DNA of 16,533 nucleotides from Pleurotus djamor (Eukaryota; Basidiomycota; Agaricomycetes; Agaricales; Pleurotaceae). Positions 8,390 to 16,533 of this stretch are shown here, piece by piece (positions within the stretch are counted from its first letter, which is position 1; each line of letters opens with the position of its first letter). The stretch covers positions 1 to 16,533 of the forward strand of contig JAPEVF010000968.1 in assembly GCA_029747585.1 (NCBI GenBank), given 5' to 3'. The notes beneath the pieces were generated by a model, which made no database searches, had not been told where the DNA came from, and was given only the letters and a program-made list of their open reading frames with translations. A program made the translations under genes and the position numbers.

Positions 8390-8935
8390 CTAGCCCCAGA
8401 GTGGTGAATCAGAGGTATCTTTGGATCTGTCGCTTCCTTCTTCTCTTAGCATGGGTTCATGCCATAATGGAGGTGCCAAAAGGACTTCTCCCAGGCTCAG
8501 ATCGTCCCTTGAAAGGTATCCAATTACTTGGAAGTCGGTGACGGCTTCATGGAGTAGAGTTCCATCCATTTCCCTCAATATGTAATTTCCTTTTCTTGTT
8601 TGCTTGACAACCTGATATAGTCCAATATAGCTCAGAGCCGTTTTAAGCTGAGAAACAGAGTCCTCCAATTGACTGTTATATACCAACACCAATGCTCCAG
8701 GATTGTACTGGTCTCACTGAATTCAATGGTGGCATCTTCTCATATACTGTTCTTTTAAGCTACACCTTGCTTTCTGTAATGTCTCTGCCACTTGCTGAAG
8801 ATCTTCATCTTGTCTTTCTAGCTGCCTCATGTGTAATGCTAATGGTTCTGCCGTAGGCATTCCTGGGTAAAATCTGGTAACCATAGTAGGTACCTCTAGT
8901 ATATATATAGGCACCCCAGGTAGAGTTACAGCTAG
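8390..8935 (-). pseudogene. Ty3/gypsy retrotransposon integrase C-terminal region, decayed
   Basis: One minus-strand frame encodes the end of a Ty3/gypsy Pol polyprotein. The upstream part (8914-8726) reads FYPGMPTAEPLALHMRQLER then DEDLQQVAETLQKARCSLKE, the helical segment following the integrase core. The downstream part (8710-8393) has PGALVLVYNSQLED, then YIGLYQVVKQTRKGNYILRE and TDFQVIGYL, the GPY/F-type C-terminal domain. Between them lie two in-frame TGA codons (8723-8725 and 8714-8716), so the gene is broken. No protease, reverse transcriptase, RNase H or integrase DDE core was found upstream; similarity fades near 8935. The family match is from recognition of the conserved pattern and is strong. 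Confidence 0.82.
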
Positions 8936-9179
8936 TCAAAATATCAGTTCTAGTTCCTCCTCACTAGGTGCTCCTTGCACAAGGTTGCTCCGACGTCTCT
9001 CCGTCTTCTCTGCTTCTCTTTATTATTGTCAAGTTCCATCTTCATTTCCTTTCCATCATTCTCACTAGTCACCAGTTGACTTAGTACCTACTTGTACAAC
9101 TCTCCGCTAGCTCCACTATCTCCAACTTGTCCTCTCTTGTCTATCCCTACTGGAATCACTGAAAGAGTGGGTGATCAAG
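8936..9179. other. No recognisable feature
   Basis: I see no ORF, RNA gene or repeat here. It probably marks the deletion or rearrangement that removed the rest of the retroelement pol gene. Confidence 0.4.
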
Positions 9180-9710
9180 TTAATAACTTGATTGCTGGTT
9201 TATCTTGTCTGATCCGACTCCTCTTAGCCCCCTAGGAGCTTCCCCTGCCCTCGTTCCTACGCACCTTAACAATGATGAAGGTTGATTGGTGGGAGGGAAG
9301 GCTGGGTACGTGGGGTGAAAAAGATGGGTGGGGATTGGAGGCAAGGAATTGATGAGGCCTTGAAGGTTGAACTCGGAGGTGTGGCGAAGTTGATTGTTGA
9401 GAGCTCCTAGCTCCTCAAGTTGTTGATTGTTGAGTTCCGCAAGAGCTTCTGCGGTTTCATATGCGTCTGGCGGGAATTCACCAGCCTGGTCAGGAGAGAG
9501 GAGTGTGAGCAAGCGGATGAGAGGGGATGAAGCAACGGTGTTGACGATTAAGTTAGCAAATGTGTTGATGTCAAAGCCCTAAGCAGGCAACGGTGTAGCG
9601 GCGATGAGCTGACTGTAGGTCAGCGTTTGCGGAGAGACGGTAGGTGATGGAAGATTGGGCTGAGCGGAAGTTGGGGCGGAATGGGGGACTGGGAAGAGAA
9701 GAGGCCATGA
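9180..9710 (-). pseudogene. Unrecognised Pro-rich ORF with the PPDA(Y/W)ET module, copy 1
   Basis: A minus-strand frame runs from about 9710 to 9180 with one internal stop (TAG near 9580). It starts Pro/Ser-rich, then LTYSQLIAATPLPA, FDINTFANLIVNTVASSPL, then PPDAYETAEALAELNNQQLE and a Pro-rich tail. The central segment (9512 to about 9402) resembles a segment at 10572-10680, so the two are diverged relatives. It may be the gag region of a retroelement, since it lies upstream of an integrase remnant on the same strand, but no zinc knuckle is visible. Family unknown. Confidence 0.4.
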
Positions 9711-9839
9711 TGGGAGGATTCCTGTCTCTGATGGGGTTTAAATTGGTTCCTAGCCGAAACCAGTGACCAGTGATCCCACACAGTCAGAAAGTGGAGTCTT
9801 GTTCTGGGCTCCCCATTCACAGTCAGAAGAAGATCATTT

Positions 9840-10372
9840 GATGCCAGGGGTGATAATCAACACATCATTGGTCCTAGGGTTGCGCCAGTAAGGTGGTAAT
9901 ATCCTGCCGTAACCTGCCGTAAGTTTCAATCAATAGAAGATCTAGTCAATGTGGTGCAAGTTGAAAATTGAAGCTTGAAGCTAGAGGTTGTCATCGTTTA
10001 TGATGCGGACACACTGAGAGTTGTCGTCTCTGAAGTGTGGGAAAAGCTCTGGCTGTTGTTTGTGTAATTACTTGCGCAAACAATGATCAGAGCTTTTAAT
10101 GTTCCATTTGCAGGCATGGTGACTCCGAACGGTTGACCAAACACTTCAGGTACTCTACTTCTCTGCTCCAAGGAATACGGTATAAATGCTCTCCCAGGGT
10201 CACTAAATGACTGAGGTTGGACGATTTCGAAGTGAGGTGTCGCAGGGGGAGAGAGAGGATGGTGAGAGCTGTTGAGTGACAGCAATGTTTGAGGGCTGGT
10301 GGATGGTTCCTTTAGGGAAACCAGGAGAGAGCTACGTTCGTTGGCATTGTCAGACAATAATGCCGACGACAA
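9840..10372 (-). other. Weak minus-strand ORF, unrecognised
   Basis: The minus frame 10372-9998 is open for 124 codons, Ser/Pro-rich at first, then FGQPFGVTMPANGTLKALII. Possible splice sites occur near 10060-10080. I do not recognise it and its coding status is doubtful. The 9840-9997 part holds only a short tandem (CCTGCCGTAA) near 9904-9922. Confidence 0.2.
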
Positions 10373-10382
10373 CGAGACTTAC

Positions 10383-10479
10383 TGAGTCACTGTGGAAGAG
10401 GGAGGCCAAGGCCAAGTCGTTGCAGTAGAGGTGGGTGGGGTCATTTCAGAAGAGGCTGTGTGAGTCGCTGTGGAAGAGG
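10383..10479. repeat. 19-bp repeat pair, 78-bp spacing
   Basis: Copies at 10383-10401 (TGAGTCACTGTGGAAGAGG) and 10461-10479 differ at one base (CAC versus CGC). One minus-strand frame through them is Ser/Thr-rich and runs into a possible donor GTAAGT at the lower copy. Likely a local duplication. Confidence 0.6.
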
Positions 10480-10810
10480 TAGACCCCCCCTTGAAAGAGT
10501 TTGTCCGGATAATCCAGAGTGCCCACAAGCTTGCGTAGGCCAAGGGGGGGGGAGGCCGTCGTTGCTGGTTGCACCTTCCAATTCCTCCAGCACCTCAATG
10601 TTAAGGTCCGCCAGGCGTTCCCCAGTCTCCCATGCGTCGGGAGGGAGATCTTGAGGATCAGAGCAAGCAGTGTTTTTCCCCTATCTCTCAAAGCCATCAA
10701 ATTCCTTCACCAGTGTCTGCCCACAGTCAATGATAGGCTTAAGACAACCACTGCCCATGAAAGAGCCGCCTACCAAGAAAAAGACCTCCAGCCACACCGA
10801 CACCAGCCTT
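10445..10810 (-). pseudogene. Unrecognised PPDA(Y/W)ET module, copy 2
   Basis: A minus-strand frame with one in-frame stop (TAG near 10684) reads LVGGSFMGSGCLKPIIDCGQ and TLVKEFDGFER before the stop. After it come DPQDLPPDAWETGERLADLN and IEVLEELEG. The second part matches copy 1 at 9402-9512, though a one-base shift is needed to extend the match to LLALI versus LLTLL. Decayed coding sequence of unknown family. The adjacent 10815-11036 stretch has open frames on both strands without recognisable content. Confidence 0.4.
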
Positions 10811-11036
10811 CATTGTGTCAGAGCCCATATCTACGCCTGCCATAGTCTTACCCACGGGCCCCACCTCATCTACCACTATCATCACCCCATCCATCTTCTC
10901 CACCCTAGCTCTCTCACAAGTCATATCAGTCAGCCTTGAAGATCTCTCCATCACAAAGTGGACCTGGGTATTGGACCCAACCTTCCTCCACATACAACTT
11001 CTAGTGGGGGTTCTCTCATTATTTGCTCTGGTGTAA

Positions 11037-11430
11037 GTTTTATGAAGGATGGCTTATTCATGAATCATGCCATTTCTTTCATTGTCTGCATTTTACACTG
11101 CTGAATCATTTGTTGGTCAGTTGGGTTGGGTAGCAGTACATTGTAGACTAAACCAGACAATATTCTAGCACATACATAATCAAATCAATCATGTGCGTTG
11201 CTTTGCCAATTGTGTGAATTAAGCAAGTATCTATGTCTGTAAAGACAACTTCAAGATTTAGCCAGAGTGCACAGGAGGGCTATATTAAATGAGTAGAATC
11301 TTGCTGGGGCTTGATACAAATTGACTGGAACATGCATATGGGTTTTGCCAGTATCAAGAGTGACCAGAGTGAGCATGGAATATGACTTGTTTTAGATAAT
11401 ATATTATCAGAACAATATACCTATAATGTA
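11037..11430. other. No recognisable feature
   Basis: No convincing ORF, repeat or RNA gene. It may be the decayed 5' part of the gag-like fragment that follows. Confidence 0.4.
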
Positions 11431-11433
11431 TGA

Positions 11434-11700
11434 TGGATTGAAGAGGCCTTGCTGAAGAAGATGGTTCTAGATGAATATCCTGGTTCCTTGAATGGAACAT
11501 GATACACACAGAATGATCTTATTGAAATCGCCAAACGTCGAGCTATTACCCCTATACAGGGACCTTTGGACTTTGGAGAGTACCAACAAGAGTTTATGGT
11601 AGTTGCAAACACTCTTACTAGTCAAGGATTAGTGTTGGAGATAGATATTGGTGCCATCTTCCTTTCTGGCTGTGACCATGCGCTTCGGGAACAAATCATA
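11434..11700 (+). pseudogene. Retrotransposon gag-like fragment, decayed
   Basis: A + strand frame with one in-frame stop (TGA 11500-11502) reads WIEEALLKKMVLDEYPGSLN, then YTQNDLIEIAKRRAITPIQG, then DFGEYQQEFMVVANTLTSQG, ending CDHALREQI. This spacing (EYPG, YT..DL..I, the Y..EF..VAN.L segment, then LREQI) resembles capsid-region Gag of basidiomycete Ty3/gypsy-like elements. Similarity stops at 11700, where an AT-rich minisatellite begins. It lies on the opposite strand to the integrase remnant, so it belongs to a different insertion or has been inverted. Identification is by eye. Confidence 0.5.
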
Positions 11701-12041
11701 GTAACTATTTACCTATTCTCAAGTAATTTACAATGAATATTTTTCAGTTGGTAAATATTCTATAATGATAATTATCCATTGAAAATAATATTTCTAATAA
11801 CTAATTTTCAATTAGAAGACTATTAATATTAACTATCTTTCAATTAGAAAATCTGTTGTAGTAACTATTTTCCATAAATCCAGGCATCTGCAGCCACCAT
11901 AAAACTATTCATAGTTACTATTTTTCACTTTGGCTCTTTGTTTATAGTAACTATTTTCCAGTCATCTATCTACTCATAGTATATCTATCTACTCATAGTA
12001 ACTATTTCCCAGTCACCTATTTACTTATAGTAACTATTCCC
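11697..12041. repeat. AT-rich minisatellite based on ATAGTAACTATTT
   Basis: The motif ATAGTAACTATTT(T/C)CC(A) or close forms begins near 11698, 11859, 11944, 11996 and 12027, with one variant ATAGTTACTATTTTT at 11911. The right part is a clearer tandem, with GTCATCTATCTACTCATAGT between cores. The middle (11711-11850) is degenerate and AT-rich. The motif is nearly self-complementary (TAGTTACTA/TAGTAACTA). Confidence 0.65.
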
Positions 12042-12210
12042 AACCATACGTAGTGCGTGTTGTTGGACATAACCATGTCTTGTAGCAACTAAAGAAAGTT
12101 AATGGTGTCTCAATCATGATGCACGACAAACAGAAGGCAGGGTAAGAAGCCAGGGAACCCGCAATGCAAGAAGTAAATTGAATAGGAATCAAATCAAAGA
12201 AGCCATTTCC

Positions 12211-12260
12211 TGACAGGTGGCTGTAAAGAAACGGGCCTTCAATTTATTCCAGACCCATAA
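12211..12260. repeat. Dispersed repeat, copy 1 (AT-shifted, internally deleted)
   Basis: TGACAGGTGGC at 12211-12221, then a 33-bp block (12228-12260) that matches 15371-15403 at 29 of 33 positions. Relative to copy 2 about 40 bp between the two blocks are missing. It may be a terminal part of a transposon or solo LTR; the family is unknown. Confidence 0.6.
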
Positions 12261-12275
12261 CATTGATGCCTTGCT

Positions 12276-12800
12276 TTTAAAGGAAAATACTAGATATATT
12301 GAGGACCAGACAGAAAAGTACAGGATCATTATAGGTTGTTCTTGCAAATGTGTTCAATCTTACACCCCAAAAGGAGGAAAGCACATTGCTAACAACAAAG
12401 GAAGTCTAATCAACCATTAATCAACTAGGTATCAACTCCCCAAAGGGATGGGAACATATTGACCATTTTGTCTCATATATATAATATTCCACAATTGTTC
12501 CACAATTATANTTTTTTAAATATCCCACCATACTCATATGCTCATGATGGTGGTGGTAAGGAAGCAAGAAGAAAAGCTTCCCACTTTAGAATAGCACCCT
12601 TTATATACTACCTGAATTCAAACTCAGAATTGCAGTTGAAAATTAAAAAGGAAATTGAAAACCAAGAGATTGGTAAGTTTACATTGAGAGGTTGCACACG
12701 CAACAAACGATATGTATATTGGGTTTTTCAAAGGAGACAAAAGATGCGAGACACATTTGGTAATCAAAACAAGCAGGAAAGAATATGAGCAGATGAGGGG
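12276..12800. other. AT-rich stretch without supportable gene
   Basis: Short open frames occur on both strands but none looks like a protein I know. There is an undetermined base at 12511 beside a T run. Probably degenerate repeat sequence. Confidence 0.4.
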
Positions 12801-14750
12801 ATGTGTCAAAGATGACTCACCTTGGGCTGAAGCATGCTGAGATAACTTGTATCATGCCGCGCTGTGCTGCAGAGTCCGCAAGGTGTCCCGAAATATGGAG
12901 GTAATGGATATTAGGGTTGTTACGTGATGAAAAACGCTGGGAGGACTCACCGCTGTGGTGGCAGATTTCCTCAATCTCTCATGGAAGGGTATTCAATCTT
13001 TGACAGCTTGGGTCTGAGTGAAAGTCATCTCAATGTGCAGCGCGGCCCGAGGATATCCAGCAAAAGAAAGATCGAGATAAAAGAAGGGTTCTATTTGTAA
13101 GCCGTAGATGAAAAATGCGAGAAGCAAGAGGTGATGTACCAATGTCCAAAGAGGAGATGGTGACAAAATGTCAAACTCATCTCCTTGAAACTGGAAAATC
13201 GCTGTCAGAGTGCCGTCCCGAGAGAGCCAGCACAGCTACAGGGGCAAAAACGGTTACCCGCTGCAAAAAGGACGAGGTCAAGGAATACCGAGATCATGGT
13301 CTTACCGCATACTCAAACGACGGCCATGGTGACTTCTTCAATGGTGAGGCTGGGGCTGGTTGTGATGTTGTAGTCTACTTGTCCGTGTGGGCCACCGCGG
13401 GGCGTGGCATGTACGGGCCCGTGACCGGAATTATATTTCAACGTTCCAACAACAATCTCCACAGGTTATCAAGATAAGATGAGCATGGTGGGGTTGTCGA
13501 AGCGACGACAACACGGCAACAGCCCCAAAACACGCGTTAGACCTCAGGGTAACTGGTTATACTCTACTGGATGTAAGTAAGGGGAGTTGAAAGGTATTTG
13601 TTAGCGCGCCAGAATACAAGTCATATTGAAGATGTACACGCAAGTTTGGTGGCCAGGTGGGCAGTGCAGCGGGAACGGAATTAAAGGCAGGGAAGCTAGG
13701 AATCGCTGGGAAAGAAGGTCACTTAGTAAGTGCTTGAAATCGCGGCCGAACAGACAAACAGGGGATAACTCACGTTCTGCATTTCTTACTATAGCCAATC
13801 GTCAACGAAACACTTGCACCCTATATCCGCCACGTCCTGAGCAGGCGCTGTGTGTTATCCTAACGTTCCCCGACCCGTCCGTATCACTGCCTGCAGCTCT
13901 GACGGGTCAGCTGCGGGTGTATGAGATATGCGGTAAGTCGATTATAGCAACGTTGAAGCACAAGAAACCGACCCAGCCTATTATTCTTTGATTTTCGACC
14001 TCAGATAACCCCCCCAGCGACGCCAAATGCGCCATAGGTCACCCAATCCATCTATATCGTGTCTCAAACTCATTAAAACAACGCTGTAGGCAATAAGAAA
14101 TCGTTGCCTCATTCGAAATTGTGGTAAGGGGGAGGTAGCCTCCATGGACGCTACTTGAACCAGGGGCTATGGAGTTGATGGGTCGGCCATAGGTGTCTGA
14201 AAAGTACAATGAGTTAATCATAATGTTAAAAGGAAACGGCAGAAAACCAACCAACTTTGATTTTTGCCAAAACGGGCCAGAGCCTCGGCATTGGATAATC
14301 TCTCAACGGTGCGGGGGTTCGCTTATTCGCTCCGGGATCGTGTTCGTGGCAGGCTAACCCTGCTGTAGCCCATAAGAGACTGACGCCAAAGTCAAAGGTT
14401 CGAACCATGTATTCCGTCGTACAAAGAGGTGGGCTGGAAGGGGGTCACTTGAATTGATGACCACGATTTTGAGGCGGGAGCTGGAAGTGTCTAGGGCATC
14501 CAGTAAGCCATTTCGAAGCGAGAGGTTACAATGCAAACTCACATTTTTCGATTTTCTAGATTGCCAACTCCCTCTTTGCCCTCCCATACCTCGATAAGTG
14601 AACGACCATGCTTCCAGCGGTTCGGGAAGCGTCGTATTCCTCATCTTGCTTTCGCAAGTCTCGTTGATGCTCAAAACTTGCTCTTTGCAATGTACCGTCC
14701 CAGGGAAGGGAGTCCATTACACCGCGTGTAGGCGTGTCTAACAATGTGAA
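12801..14750 (-). other. Possible decayed or unrecognised spliced transcript region
   Basis: GTGAGT donor-like hexamers on the minus strand end at 12820, 12950, 13773 and 14542. Several short protein-like frames lie beside them. Examples are 13440-13330 (VVGTLKYNSGHGPVHATPRG), 14744-14556 (MDSLPWDGTLQRASFEHQRD) and 14188-14040 (INSIAPGSSSVHGGYLPLTT). I could not join them into one frame or recognise a family, so I give no gene model. On the + strand the longest frame (13115-13477) is not recognisable. Confidence 0.25.
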
Positions 14751-15311
14751 GTCGATCAGAAAGATTTTACAGCAACATAATGCGGGGATCTCCGTCCCTT
14801 CGACGCGTGGCCAAGGTCGTTTGATAGCCCATTAAAAGACGTTGTAACTGGTTAAATTTGAGGTTGCAGAAGTGGAATCTGAGATCTGAAGCATGGTGCT
14901 GAAGCTTTGAGGCCTGAGGGATGCATCGATGAGGACGCACTGGACAAAAAATAAGTGAATTCCCAGGAACACATTCTCACGATCAGTTTCACATTCTCAC
15001 ACTCAGTATTACTTATACGGCTTTACCGACTTCACATCCCTCAAAGGCTATGAGTCTCCCTTACCTAAGGTCCAAAAGTCTCAGAGTCGATAAGTTTACA
15101 CGTACTCTATGCCCAGTAGTAACGGTTGATAAGAGGCTTTACTCCGTGGTTCAATATAGGCAACAACCACTTAGCAAAGACTTACAATAAGCCGATCCCA
15201 CGGTAAGAAATGTTTGTTCTCACAGTCAAGGAAAGATTTCCACGGCCAATGAAAATGATTGCCATGACATCAATAATGGGAAATGAAACAAATTAATTAA
15301 TCTATAGACTT
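14751..15311. other. No gene seen; contains a short tandem
   Basis: No supportable ORF or RNA gene. At 14970-15009 a 20-bp unit, CACATTCTCAC followed by a 9-nt variable part ending in CAGT-rich sequence, occurs twice in tandem with few differences. Confidence 0.45.
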
Positions 15312-15403
15312 TGACAGGTGGCGATGTGATGGCACTTAAGACAAGCGCCCGCCTTTGGTCAAAGGCGTAAGAAACGGGCCTTCATTTCATTCCGGACCCG
15401 TAA
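15312..15403. repeat. Dispersed repeat, copy 2 (longer, less decayed)
   Basis: TGACAGGTGGC at 15312-15322, an intervening part absent from copy 1, then the 33-bp block 15371-15403. The intervening part holds the small inverted repeat GCCTTTGGTCAAAGGC. The block is itself partly palindromic on the minus strand (ACGGGTCC..GGCCCGT). About 80 bp further on, AGATGACTCACC recurs, as it does near 12810 after copy 1. Confidence 0.6.
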
Positions 15404-15642
15404 TTAGGAGATGCGAGCTGATCAGTATGGGAAGGATGATTGGATCGCGGGAAGTGAATGGAGGATGAAGGTGAAGAAAAGCAGATGACTCACCGAGACG
15501 CTGCCGCAACCTGAAAAGCCCGAAGGGTGCTCCAAAAACTCCAAGGGAGAAAGGGAGAGAAGCCGCCGGTGAACGTGAATACACTGAGTGGCTGGGAGAA
15601 GCGAAAAAAAAGGNAAAGACATACAAGACGGTCGCAATAGTG

Positions 15643-16261
15643 CTATAACGCGATCGGTCGACGGCTTTCGGTGGATCTGGTAGCTTTCAAGGACTTGATG
15701 TCGATCATTTCAGCTTCCAAGGACTCGCCTGGACACTGAAATCTCCCCAAACTCGAAATCGTGAAGGAGGAGTCAAAAACGCGGAATGTAACAAGATCGA
15801 CTATGCTCACGGAATAAACCATTCCATCACTAGCAAAGAACATCTCTCCGCCGGACTCAACACGCATCCGTGCTTGAGTTCGTATTGAGTTCAAGGATTT
15901 GATCGCCGACGTCCAAGTGAGTGGGATGAGTAGCAAAGAGCGTATCTAATGGGAAATTCTGGTATCGGAATCGCGGGAAGTGGAAAGTAGACGTGAAACG
16001 AAAGGAGAGGGACGAGACGTCTACAATGCGCAAGGGAGGAGAAATACGGCGTGGTGGATGTGGTGACGAATACCAGGGGTTTTGGATATTGCTTACCGAT
16101 TCGAATTTCGGATGGGGAAAGGACGGATACACAAAGTTGAAAAGCTCGACTCGATCGTTGTAGCGAGACGTTGGCGATGTTGGATTGACGCGTATATTGG
16201 AAGGTTCCACTTGAAGTCGAGGAAGTCGTTTTGCAGCGAGCAAGCCGTCGAAACGCAACAC
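15643..16261 (-). other. Unrecognised minus-strand open frames, possible two-exon gene fragment
   Basis: Two open frames, 16261-15857 and 15936-15643, overlap. A donor GTAAGC at 16096 and acceptor ATTAG at 15946 would join them in phase after KFES, continuing IRSLLLIPLTWTSAIKSLNS and MRVESGGEMFFASDGMVYSV. The implied intron (151 nt) is long for this window, and no ATG opens the first frame, so the model is weak. No domain recognised. Confidence 0.2.
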
Positions 16262-16440
16262 ATCAGGAAAACATCATTTTTACCAGGAGCAGATGGAAGC
16301 TAGATAAGATCAAGAAGCTGTGGGAGAAAGGTATCTTGTATATCTAAAATAGAAAAAGCGCTTAAAGTTATGCTTTGTACAAGAGGTATGACAAAGCAAG
16401 AAAAAGATGCTGTAATACTTACATAGCGAGCGCCAATGCT

Positions 16441-16496
16441 TCAAAAGCACAAAAAGCTGGAAAAGCTAGGAAAGCTAGGAAAGCTCTGNAAAGCGT
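16441..16496 (+). repeat. AAAGCT 9-bp repeat, second site
   Basis: Tandem AAAGCTAGG-type units on the + strand, encoding a Lys-Ala-x series (KAQKAGKARKARKA) in one frame. Just upstream (about 16346-16425) another + frame reads KALKVMLCTRGMTKQEKDAV. An undetermined base sits at 16489. The tract continues to near the end of the window without a closing boundary. Confidence 0.55.
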
Positions 16497-16533
16497 TGAT
16501 AAACAAAAACAAAAAAAATTGAGCAGTTATAAT

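Noticed and set aside
10815..11036. + strand ORF with a hydrophobic end resembling a membrane protein
   Set aside because: Overlaps an equally open minus frame, Ser/Thr-rich low complexity, no family; strand cannot be decided.
12217..12420. 67-codon + strand ORF
   Set aside because: Begins inside the dispersed repeat and has no recognisable content; likely chance in AT-rich DNA.
14396..14407. GGTTCGAACC, like a tRNA T-loop (B box)
   Set aside because: No matching A box, anticodon arm or acceptor stem upstream; no cloverleaf can be drawn.
6601..16489. Isolated undetermined bases at 6601, 6609, 12511, 15614 and 16489
   Set aside because: Most sit beside homopolymer or repeat tracts and look like consensus ambiguities, not biology.

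Overview
The window reads as nuclear DNA of a filamentous basidiomycete, probably an agaricomycete. The evidence is tightly packed genes split by short GT-AG introns (mostly 47 to 63 nt), proteins of typical basidiomycete form, and decayed Ty3/gypsy retrotransposon pieces. I cannot name the species.

Layout. The left third (1 to 5680) is ordinary gene-dense sequence. (1) A B-type mitotic cyclin on the + strand, whose 5' end lies outside the window (2-1296, three exons visible). (2) Converging on it, a PTEN/TEP1-type phosphoinositide 3-phosphatase on the - strand (3630 to 1502, seven exons, 597 aa as I splice it). (3) A divergent intergenic region of about 1 kb. (4) An NAD-dependent epimerase/dehydratase (extended SDR) on the + strand (4667-5680, four exons, 276 aa). 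Its C-terminus appears cut off where repetitive DNA begins.

The right two thirds (about 5.67 to 16.5 kb) is accessory, repeat-rich sequence with no intact recognisable host gene. The boundary carries a 29-bp perfect direct repeat around a 168-bp palindrome-rich insert, then an inverted repeat. Next come a frameshifted unrecognised minus-strand ORF, an acidic-residue minisatellite, and AT-rich sequence with a 9-bp AAAGCT-type repeat that recurs at the far right edge. A Ty3/gypsy integrase C-terminus on the - strand has two in-frame stops and is followed directly by an ORF with one transmembrane segment. Further right are two diverged copies of an unrecognised module, a gag-like fragment on the + strand, an AT-rich minisatellite (11.7 to 12.04 kb), and two copies of a dispersed repeat (12.21 and 15.31 kb) whose differences suggest CpG decay. 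The 12.8 to 16.3 kb region has many minus-strand splice-donor-like sites, but I could not build a convincing gene there.

Functionally, the cyclin (CDK1 partner), the phosphatase (PtdIns(3,4,5)P3 turnover) and the SDR enzyme share no obvious pathway; their adjacency looks like ordinary gene order. No intact new system is visible. The best leads are the integrase-plus-membrane-ORF arrangement and the repeat structure at the host/accessory boundary. All exon limits are my own reading from splice consensus and family alignment by eye.
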